Origin: Sphingopyxis sp. MSC1_008
GTDB lineage: Bacteria > Pseudomonadota > Alphaproteobacteria > Sphingomonadales > Sphingomonadaceae
DNA length: 64,000 nucleotides
Assembly (NCBI RefSeq): GCF_023197165.1
Contig: NZ_JALPRD010000005.1
Span: 62,001-126,000, forward strand
Reading direction: 5' to 3'
In this document: positions 57,432 through 64,000 of the stretch, in pieces
How positions within the stretch are numbered: the first letter of the stretch is position 1
How the letters are laid out: the number at the start of each line of letters is the position of its first letter
Translations under genes and position numbers: made by a program
Notes under the pieces: model-generated
Told to the model about the DNA's origin: nothing
The model's database searches: none
Seen by the model: only the letters and a program-made list of their open reading frames with translations

Positions 57432-58392
57432 TCCGATCCGCTTCATCGACGCGGCCGAAGTCCGCACCCGGCTCGATCATGCAACCTGTATCGATCTGAT
57501 GCGGAGCGCAATGATCGCGCTCGCCGAAGGACGGAGCCGCCAATTGCTGCGCGGCATCATCGACCTCGACGGCGGCGACCTGTTCGGCGTCATGCCCGGC
57601 GCGCTCGACGGCGCGGGCTTCGGCGCGAAGATCATCAGCATCTTTCCCGCCGCCGCCGCGCACGGCAGCTCGCATCAGGGCATCATCATCCTGTTCGACC
57701 GCGCCAGCGGGGCGCCTGTCTGCGTGATCGATGCCAGCGAGGTCACCGCGATCCGCACCGCCGCCGCCTCGGCAGCCGCGACCGATGCGCTCGCCCGCCC
57801 CGACGCCCGCCGCCTCGCGATCATGGGGACGGGCGAGCAGGCATGGCACCATGTCGCCGCCGTCCGCCATGTGCGGCCGCTCACAGAGGTACGAATTTGG
57901 GGTCGCACGCCCGAAAAAGCGGAGGCGCTTGCCGGCCGGATCGCCGACGATTTCGGTCTTGTCGCACGGACGACAGCTTCGGCTGCCGAGGCGGCGGAGG
58001 ACGCTCACATCATCTGCACGCTGACCGGCGCGGCCGAGCCCTTCCTGCTCGACGCGCATGTCGCGGACGGGGCGCATATCAACGCCGTCGGTTCAAGCCG
58101 CGCCGGCCCGTCCGAAATCGACGAGGCGCTTGTCGTGCGCGCGCGTTTCGTGCCCGATCATCGCGAAGGGGTGCTGGCGCAGGGCGCCGAATATCTGCGC
58201 GCATCGGGCGCGGGGCTGATCACCGAAACGCATGTCCTGCCCGAGATCGGGCATGTCTTTTCGGGCTCCGCGCCGGGCCGCCTCGCGGCATCGGATGTCA
58301 CCATCTATAAATCGCTGGGCTCGATCGTACAGGATCTCGCCTGCGCCGCCTGGCTTTGGAATACGCACCGCGATCGCGTACCGGCGGCATAA
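57424..58392 (+). CDS. Ornithine cyclodeaminase/mu-crystallin family protein
   Basis: A 322-residue NAD(P)-dependent enzyme: dimer domain with GAKIISIFPAAAAHGSSHQG and VCVIDASEVTAIRTAAASA, Rossmann motif LAIMGTGEQAWHHVAAVRH, and AHINAVGSSRAGPSEIDEAL. Relatives include ornithine cyclodeaminase, ketimine reductase, L-alanine dehydrogenase and opine-type enzymes such as SbnB. The start is a GTG at 57424 inside the dipeptidase-like gene, giving tight coupling. Together with two hydrolases and a siderophore receptor it may finish the breakdown of an amino-acid-based molecule. Confidence 0.88.
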   Translation: MADPIRFIDAAEVRTRLDHATCIDLMRSAMIALAEGRSRQLLRGIIDLDGGDLFGVMPGALDGAGFGAKIISIFPAAAAHGSSHQGIIILFDRASGAPVCVIDASEVTAIRTAAASAAATDALARPDARRLAIMGTGEQAWHHVAAVRHVRPLTEVRIWGRTPEKAEALAGRIADDFGLVARTTASAAEAAEDAHIICTLTGAAEPFLLDAHVADGAHINAVGSSRAGPSEIDEALVVRARFVPDHREGVLAQGAEYLRASGAGLITETHVLPEIGHVFSGSAPGRLAASDVTIYKSLGSIVQDLACAAWLWNTHRDRVPAA

Positions 58393-58423
58393 CCCGCCGC
58401 CTCTATGCCCGCGTCGCGGGTTT

Positions 58424-58441
58424 CCTATTCCTCCGAATAGG
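58424..58441. promoter_or_regulatory. Inverted repeat CCTATTC-CTCC-GAATAGG
   Basis: A perfect 7-4-7 repeat 101 bp before the efflux operon and 32 bp after the cyclodeaminase-like gene. It is a candidate operator for the pump genes, whose regulator is not in the window. A role as a weak transcription stop is the alternative. Confidence 0.35.
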
Positions 58442-58541
58442 CTGCATGCCCCCCGGCGATGCGGTAAGGAAAATCATGATTATCGAACCGACTCGCTCCG
58501 CTCGTGGCGCGTCCATGACCGCGAAGCGGGCCTGACCCGCC

Positions 58542-60200
58542 GTGGCGGATTATGTCTTCAAGCCCCATGAGCGGCCGACGCTTCCGGGATCGCCCGCCAA
58601 TCCCGATCATCCGACCGCGCGCATGGTGCGCCATTTCCTCATCGGCTGCCTGATCGGGATCACCGGCGGGCTCGGCAACGCGCTCGTCACGGTAAACCTC
58701 AACTTCGCGCAGGGGACGCTGGGGCTCAACAGCGACGAAGCCGCGTGGCTGACCGCCGCCTATTTCATGACCAACGTCACCGCGAACCTGCTGCTCGTCA
58801 AATATCGCCAGCAGTTCGGGCTCCAGCCGTTCATCCGCTACACGCTCGTCGCCTATGCCGTGACGACGCTGATGCACCTGTTCATCCACGATTTCTGGAC
58901 GTCGGTCGCGGTGCGGGCGATGAGCGGGATCGCGGCGAGCGGCCTCTCGACGCTCACCATCCTCTATTTCTTCCAGTCGCTTCCGGCGTCGAAGCGGCTT
59001 GCCGCGGTGATGATCGGCATCTGTATTCCGCAGATCGCGACGCCGCTCGCGCGCGTGCTGTCGCCGGGGCTGCTCATCTGGGGCGACTGGCACAATCTCT
59101 ATTGGTTCGAATTCGGGCTCGCGCTCGCGACACTCGCCGCGGTGATGGCGCAGCCGCTGCCGCCGAGCGAGCGCGAAAAAGTGTTCGAACCGCTCGACTT
59201 CCTGACCTTTGGCCTCCTGGCGCCGGGATTATGGCTGCTGATCGCCGTGCTGTCGCAGGGGCGGATTCAGTGGTGGACAGAGCGGCCGTGGATCGGCTGG
59301 TCGCTGGCCGCCAGCGTCGCGCTGATCGCCGCCGCGATCCTTGTCGAACATCATCGCCGGAACCCGCTGATCAACACGCGCTGGCTCGGCACGCGCGAGA
59401 TGCTGCGGCTGATCGCGGTTGCGGCATCGGTCCGCATCCTGCTCTCCGAACAGGCGTTCGGCTCGGTCGGATTTCTGGGCACCGTGGGCATGATCAACGA
59501 TCAGATGGTCACGCTGAACCTGATCGTCGTCTTCGCGTCGATCGCCGGTCTTGCCACCGCGGTGCTGACCTTTCGCCCCGACAATCTGACGCGGCCGATC
59601 CTCATCGCAGTCGTGCTAATCGTGATCGCATCGTTCATGGATGCCAATACGACCAACCTCACCCGGCCGAGCCATTTCTACCTCAGCCAGGCGCTGATCG
59701 GCTTCGCCTCATTGCTCTTCCTCGCGCAGGCGATGGTGATCGGCATCGCGCGGACATTGCTGGCGGGTGGGAAGAATTTCATCAGCTTCGTCGTGCTGTT
59801 CAGCATGAGCCAGAGCATCGGCGGTCTCGCCGGCGGCACCCTGCTCGGGACGTTCCAGACGGTCCGCGAGAAATATCATTCGCACGAACTGGTCCAGAAT
59901 ATCGTGGCGAGCGACCCGCTGGTCGCGGCGCGGCTGGGCGCGGGCAGCCGCGTCGTAGCCGGGACGGTCGGCGATCCGGTGCTGCGCAATGCCGAGGGCG
60001 CCGCATTGCTCAGCCGGCAAGTCACGCGTGAGGCGCATATCCTTGCGTATAATGAAGTTTTTATGCTGGTCGGCGTGCTTGCAATCCTGACCACGATATG
60101 GGGCTTTATGATCACCCGGGCGATCCGCCGGCGGAACGAGCCGTCGCCGGTGATATTATTGGTACAGCGCCTTCAGGCGCAGGCGCAGCAGGGGCAATGA
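58542..60200 (+). CDS. MFS drug/metabolite exporter, DHA2 (EmrB-like)
   Basis: A 552-residue protein with about fourteen membrane helices, starting MVRHFLIGCLIGITGGLGNA after a hydrophilic lead, with NSDEAAWLTAAYFMTN and WFEFGLALATLAAVMAQP. A periplasmic-loop-rich section lies near the C-terminus. It is the inner-membrane pump of a tripartite system. The start is GTG 58542 in the absence of a nearer ATG with a good ribosome-binding site. It is followed by the membrane-fusion gene after one base. Confidence 0.88.
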   Translation: MADYVFKPHERPTLPGSPANPDHPTARMVRHFLIGCLIGITGGLGNALVTVNLNFAQGTLGLNSDEAAWLTAAYFMTNVTANLLLVKYRQQFGLQPFIRYTLVAYAVTTLMHLFIHDFWTSVAVRAMSGIAASGLSTLTILYFFQSLPASKRLAAVMIGICIPQIATPLARVLSPGLLIWGDWHNLYWFEFGLALATLAAVMAQPLPPSEREKVFEPLDFLTFGLLAPGLWLLIAVLSQGRIQWWTERPWIGWSLAASVALIAAAILVEHHRRNPLINTRWLGTREMLRLIAVAASVRILLSEQAFGSVGFLGTVGMINDQMVTLNLIVVFASIAGLATAVLTFRPDNLTRPILIAVVLIVIASFMDANTTNLTRPSHFYLSQALIGFASLLFLAQAMVIGIARTLLAGGKNFISFVVLFSMSQSIGGLAGGTLLGTFQTVREKYHSHELVQNIVASDPLVAARLGAGSRVVAGTVGDPVLRNAEGAALLSRQVTREAHILAYNEVFMLVGVLAILTTIWGFMITRAIRRRNEPSPVILLVQRLQAQAQQGQ

Positions 60201-60201
60201 G

Positions 60202-61365
60202 ATGAGCGACGAGCCCAAGGCGAAAACGCCGAAACCCGAACCCGCAGCGGCGGCTCTGCCACCCGAAACCGCACCGCCGGCCGATCCGCAGGTCGACGCG
60301 CCGCCGTCGGCGTGGCGCCCCCCGGATAAGACGCGCACGACGGTGATCGTCATCATCGTCGCCGCGCTGCTCGCGATCCTCGGGATCCTCTACTCATGGC
60401 AGCTCCCGCCCTTCGCCGGCGCCCTGGAAAAGACCGACAACGCCTATGTGCGCGGGCGCGTGACGATCATCAGCCCGCAGGTCAGCGGCTATGTCACGCG
60501 CGTGCCCGCGCAGGATTTCGCCGAGGTCAAGGCGGGCCAGATCCTCGCGACGATCGACGACCGCATCTATCGCGCGCGTGTGGCACAAGCCGAAGCGAAT
60601 GTCGCGGCGCAGCAGGCCGCGCTCGCCAATTCGGCGCAGGCGCAGCGCTCGCGCGAGGTCGCGACCGACAGCCAGAATGCGGGGATCGCCAACGCGCAGG
60701 CGCAACTGACCAGGGCCGACGCCGACATGCGCCGCGCCCGCGCGCTCGTTGCCGACGGCTCAATCTCGACGCGCGAATATGACCAGACGCGCGCAGCGCT
60801 GCTCGCGGCGCAAGCCGCGCTGCAACAGGCGCGCGCCAGCCGGGCGATCGGGACGCAGGACGTCCGCACCGTCGTCGTCGGGCGTGCCGGGCTCGAAGCC
60901 GCGGTCGAATCGGCGAAAGCGCAGCTTCGCCTCGCGCAGATCGATCTCGACAACACGATCATCCGCGCCCCTGCCGACGGGCAGCTGTCCGAAATCGGGG
61001 TGCGCGTGGGCGCCTATGTCACCGCCGGGACGCAATTGCTGTCGGTCGTTCCGCACCATGTCTGGGTCATCGCGAACTTCAAGGAAGCGCAGACCGGCAA
61101 CATGGCGATCGGCCAGCGCGCGCGGTTCAGCGTCGATGCGCTGGGCGGCGCCGAACTGACCGGACGGATCGAGAATCTGTCGCCGGCGGCAGGGTCCGAA
61201 TTCGCCGTGCTCAAGGCCGACAACGCCACCGGCAATTTCGTCAAGGTGGCGCAGCGCATCGCGGTACGGATCAAGATCGACGACAAGCAACCGGTGGCGG
61301 CGCGGTTGCGGCCCGGAATGTCGGTCGAGGTCCGCGTCGACACACGCGGCGGATCGACGCGATGA
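60202..61365 (+). CDS. HlyD/EmrA-family membrane fusion protein
   Basis: A 387-residue periplasmic adaptor. A Pro-rich cytoplasmic lead is followed by one membrane helix (TTVIVIIVAALLAILGIL), a lipoyl half-motif (DNAYVRGRVTIISPQVSGYV), a long alpha-helical hairpin (QAEANVAAQQAALANSAQAQ onward), the second lipoyl half (NTIIRAPADGQLSEIGVRVG) and a beta-barrel domain. It links the MFS pump to the outer-membrane channel. It overlaps the next start by four bases (ATGA). Confidence 0.92.
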   Translation: MSDEPKAKTPKPEPAAAALPPETAPPADPQVDAPPSAWRPPDKTRTTVIVIIVAALLAILGILYSWQLPPFAGALEKTDNAYVRGRVTIISPQVSGYVTRVPAQDFAEVKAGQILATIDDRIYRARVAQAEANVAAQQAALANSAQAQRSREVATDSQNAGIANAQAQLTRADADMRRARALVADGSISTREYDQTRAALLAAQAALQQARASRAIGTQDVRTVVVGRAGLEAAVESAKAQLRLAQIDLDNTIIRAPADGQLSEIGVRVGAYVTAGTQLLSVVPHHVWVIANFKEAQTGNMAIGQRARFSVDALGGAELTGRIENLSPAAGSEFAVLKADNATGNFVKVAQRIAVRIKIDDKQPVAARLRPGMSVEVRVDTRGGSTR

Positions 61366-62768
61366 AAGTCGCGCAGCTCGCGCTGGCGGCCGGGCTGGCG
61401 GCGGGGCTCGCCGCCTGCGCCGGTCCGAACGTCGCGACGACCAGTGTGGCGCCCGTCGCACCGCCGGTGGCATGGCGCACCGATGCCGATCCCGCCGCGC
61501 CGCTGCAACGCGACTGGTGGCGGTCGTTTGGCGATCCGACCCTGACCGCGCTGGTCGACAAGGCGCTGTCCAACAACAGCGACATCGGCGTCGCGGCGGC
61601 GCGTGTTCGCGAAGCGCGCGCCAATTTCGCGCTCGCGCGGGCGCAGACGCTGCCGACGATCGATGCGGCGATCAGCGCCGGGCGCTCGCGCTCGGTCAGC
61701 GCGTTCGGCCAGCCGTCGGAGCAGAATTTCGCGCAGCCGCAAGTCCAGGTCGCCTATGAAGTCGATCTGTTCGGCCGCCTCGCCGACCAGAAGTCGGCGG
61801 CGCGCGACAGCTGGTTCGCGAGCGAAGCGGCGCGCGATGCCGTGCAACTGTCGATCGCCGCCACGGTGGCGAGCAACTATGTCACGCTGCGCAGCCTCGA
61901 TGCGCGGCTGGAGGTCGCGCGCGAAACGGTGCGCGCGCGATCGGAATCGCTGCGGATTGCGAAATCGCGCGTCGGGCGCGGCTATTCGCCCAGGCTCGAG
62001 CTTCAGCAGGCGCAGGCCGAATATGACGCGACGGCGCAGATCGTGCCGCAGATCGAACTCGCCATCGCGCGAACCGAGGATGGTTTGAGCGTGCTGGTCG
62101 GCGACACACCGCGCGCGATCGACCGCGGTACGGCGCTCGACGGCCTCACCGTTCCCGGGATCCCCGATGGCCTACCATCCGAACTGCTGCGCCGCCGCCC
62201 CGACGTCGCGCAGGCCGAATATCAGCTTGCGGCATCGGACAAGAATCTCGCCGCGGCGCGCAAGCGGTTCTTACCGCAAGTACGCCTGACTTCGGCGGCA
62301 GGTGCGGCCTTTTCGACGCTGATCGGCGACCCGATTTCGATCTGGTCGGTCGGCGGCAGCATCCTCGCCCCAATCTTTCAGGGCGGCAGGCTGACCGCGC
62401 AGGCCGAAGCCGCGGGCGCGCAGCGCGATCAGGCGGCTTTCGCCTATCGGCGAACGGCATTGACCGCATTTCGCGAAGTCGAGGACGCGCTCGCCGCGGT
62501 CAGCCGGATCGACGCGCAGATCGCGTTCGCGAAGTCGCAGCGCGATGCGCTGGCGGAGGGGCTGCGGCTCGCGACCAATCGCTACCGCGAAGGCTATTCG
62601 CCCTATCTCGAACAGCTCGACGCCCAGCGCGGGCTGCTCGGCGCCGAACTGTCGCTGATCCAGCTCCGCGCTGACGCGCTCGCTGCGCGAATCCAGCTGT
62701 TTCAGGCGATGGGCGGCGGTTGGACGAACTGCACGGCGTCCGAAGCCCCATGCGCTCCAGCGCCTTGA
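61362..62768 (+). CDS. Outer-membrane efflux lipoprotein (OprM/NodT-like)
   Basis: A 468-residue TolC-family channel. The signal peptide ends in the lipobox LAAC (Cys20). Two OEP repeats are seen: DWWRSFGDPTLTALVDKALS and IGVAAARVREARANFALARA in the first, RRRPDVAQAEYQLAASDKNL and AFREVEDALAAVSRIDAQIA in the second. It completes the three-gene efflux system. The substrate is unknown; solvents, phenolics or pathway products are possible. Confidence 0.92.
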   Translation: MKVAQLALAAGLAAGLAACAGPNVATTSVAPVAPPVAWRTDADPAAPLQRDWWRSFGDPTLTALVDKALSNNSDIGVAAARVREARANFALARAQTLPTIDAAISAGRSRSVSAFGQPSEQNFAQPQVQVAYEVDLFGRLADQKSAARDSWFASEAARDAVQLSIAATVASNYVTLRSLDARLEVARETVRARSESLRIAKSRVGRGYSPRLELQQAQAEYDATAQIVPQIELAIARTEDGLSVLVGDTPRAIDRGTALDGLTVPGIPDGLPSELLRRRPDVAQAEYQLAASDKNLAAARKRFLPQVRLTSAAGAAFSTLIGDPISIWSVGGSILAPIFQGGRLTAQAEAAGAQRDQAAFAYRRTALTAFREVEDALAAVSRIDAQIAFAKSQRDALAEGLRLATNRYREGYSPYLEQLDAQRGLLGAELSLIQLRADALAARIQLFQAMGGGWTNCTASEAPCAPAP

Positions 62769-63148
62769 CGCCGCGCCTCGCTTGAATCGAAATGGCCATT
62801 AACAGCCGCGCGCCGTGCGGTGGCGCGGCGCCCCCGTCGCTCGCCCGCATGCGGGAGCAGCGAGATCGGACCATTGAACTCCCGAAAAGATGCCGGTTGA
62901 TGAATCCGGATTTTTGAAACATGGATTTTGGTTCAAAAACGCGCTGATTCATAGGATTATCGACCCAAGTTGCTAGACTTTCCGACGGCATATTTTCAAT
63001 AGTTGAAAATCATGTCTTGATTAGGGTTGATTTTTCAAAAAAATCCGACTTTATAGAAAATCGCAAACCAGAGGATCGCAGGAGCCTCGGGATAAACATA
63101 AGCGAGCACCGGACAGCGACATGCCGTCCACAGGCGAAGGGGATAATT
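62769..63148. other. 380-bp AT-rich intergenic region
   Basis: No gene is visible. The second half (about 62915-63070) is the most AT-rich stretch of the window and contains a perfect inverted repeat at 62992-63010. It is the likely promoter region of the next TonB receptor. Confidence 0.6.
62992..63010. promoter_or_regulatory. Inverted repeat ATTTTCAA-TAG-TTGAAAAT
   Basis: A perfect 8-3-8 repeat in AT-rich DNA, 138 bp before a TonB receptor start. It may be an operator; no regulator gene is next to it in the window. Confidence 0.4.
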
Positions 63149-64000
63149 ATGAAGTTCGTTCAATCCGGCTTGTATGCGGGCACCGCCCTGTCGATGCTGG
63201 TCAGCCTGAACCCGGCCTATGCGCAGTCCGCCGACGCCGCGACCGACCTGATTTCGGACGAGGAAATCGTCGTCAGCGGATCGCGCATTCAGCGCGAAGG
63301 TTTCGATGCGCCGACCCCGACCACGGTTATCGGCGAGGCCGAACTGGCGCTGGGCAACCGCCCGAGCATCGCGCAGGTATTGAACGACGCCCCGCAATTT
63401 CGCGCGACGTCGACGCCGTCGACGACCCCGGGCAACACCAGCAGCGGCGTCTCGACCGCCGACATGCGCGGCCTCGGGTCGGTCCGCACCCTCACCCTGC
63501 TCAACGGGCACCGCTTTGCCGGCGCCAACGATCTCAACATCGTGCCGCAAAGCCTGGTCAAGCGTATCGACGTCGTCACCGGCGGCGCATCGGCCGCCTG
63601 GGGCTCGGGCGCGGTCGCGGGCGTCGTCAACATCATCCTCGACGATGACTTCACCGGCTGGCGCATGGGCGTCCAGAGCGGCATCTCGTCGCGCGGCGAC
63701 GCGGCGCGTTATGGCGCCGACATTGCGTGGGGCACCGATTTCGCGGGCGGGCGCGGCCATTTCATGGTCGCGGGCGAATATATGAACGAACGCGGCGCGC
63801 TCAGCCGCGACGACCGCCCCAATCTGGAAGCCGGGCTGTTCCAGCGCGCCGACAACAAGCTCGAACTGGTGCGCGACCCGAATTCAACCCAGCTTTACAA
63901 CGGCGGTTCGATCCTCGGCCTCACCGGCGCGCCCCGCAACCTGGTATTCAATCCCGACGGCAACATCGGCGCCTTCCCGCTCGGCAGCGTGACGAACGGC
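63149..64000 (+). CDS. TonB-dependent receptor (3' partial)
   Basis: The frame is open to the window end (284 codons seen). The signal peptide is FVQSGLYAGTALSMLVSLNP to AYAQS, the TonB box EEIVVSGSRIQREGFDAP, and the plug contains RPSIAQVLNDAPQFRAT, DMRGLGSVRTLTLLNGHRF and KRIDVVTGGASAAWGSGAVAG. LLNGHRF and VTGGASAAWGSGA place it in the large sphingomonad/xanthomonad receptor group often linked to oligosaccharide or peptide uptake. ATG 63149 follows AGGGG at seven bases. Confidence 0.93.
   Translation, partial: MKFVQSGLYAGTALSMLVSLNPAYAQSADAATDLISDEEIVVSGSRIQREGFDAPTPTTVIGEAELALGNRPSIAQVLNDAPQFRATSTPSTTPGNTSSGVSTADMRGLGSVRTLTLLNGHRFAGANDLNIVPQSLVKRIDVVTGGASAAWGSGAVAGVVNIILDDDFTGWRMGVQSGISSRGDAARYGADIAWGTDFAGGRGHFMVAGEYMNERGALSRDDRPNLEAGLFQRADNKLELVRDPNSTQLYNGGSILGLTGAPRNLVFNPDGNIGAFPLGSVTNG

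Overview
The window looks like chromosomal DNA of a sphingomonad (alphaproteobacterium, Sphingopyxis-like). The reasons are very high GC with GC-biased third positions, four TonB-dependent receptors whose mature N-termini carry the sphingomonad-type I(V/I)VT(A/G)xR signature, Spns-type MFS carriers, many GSTs, acyl-CoA dehydrogenases and SDRs, and short palindromic repeats of alphaproteobacterial type. The assignment rests on gene content only. I saw no rRNA, tRNA, CRISPR array, prophage or insertion sequence.

Layout. 0-7.7 kb: an Xre/cupin regulator (cut by the window edge), a secreted D-aminoacylase-like amidohydrolase, an MpaB-type oxygenase, a large TonB receptor, an orphan LuxR-type regulator behind a perfect palindrome, and an acyl-CoA dehydrogenase. 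7.7-40.6 kb: a dense catabolic island. It has two acyl-CoA ligases, more acyl-CoA dehydrogenases, a class III CoA-transferase, an HMG-CoA-lyase-like enzyme, four GSTs, two SDRs, a VOC protein, SMP-30, a carboxymuconolactone-decarboxylase-like protein, an NTF2-like protein, a MetE-C/epoxyalkane:CoM-transferase-like enzyme, a kinase-enolase-hydroxyacid-dehydrogenase cassette, split LeuC/LeuD, a kinase/ACAD pair, an FMN reductase, transporters, a TonB receptor and two MarR regulators. Nearly every promoter region of this island carries one short palindrome, TTAG-NNNN-CTAA or a close variant, that I did not see in intergenic DNA outside it. I read this as one regulon governed by one or both MarR proteins. 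The substrate is unknown. The gene set suggests uptake, CoA activation, glutathione-linked chemistry, beta-oxidation-like dehydrogenation and retro-aldol cleavage.

40.6-46.9 kb: a membrane GGDEF-EAL protein with an MHYT sensor, then an ECF-type sigma factor, a von Willebrand A lipoprotein and a single-pass membrane TPR protein. The last two contain copies of the TonB-receptor N-terminal signature, which is unexpected in non-receptors and may mark a novel envelope-signalling module. 46.8-52.3 kb: a periplasmic aldehyde oxidase set (PaoABC-like) with its XdhC-type and MocA-type maturation factors. 52.7-58.4 kb: a siderophore-type TonB receptor behind a Fur-like palindrome, then an amidohydrolase, an M19-dipeptidase-like protein lacking several metal ligands, and an ornithine-cyclodeaminase-like enzyme. 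58.5-62.8 kb: a three-part EmrB/EmrA/OprM-type efflux operon. 63.1 kb to the end: the start of a fourth TonB receptor.

All functions come from reading sequence motifs; no database search was run. Start codons were chosen by ribosome-binding sites, overlaps and conserved N-termini.
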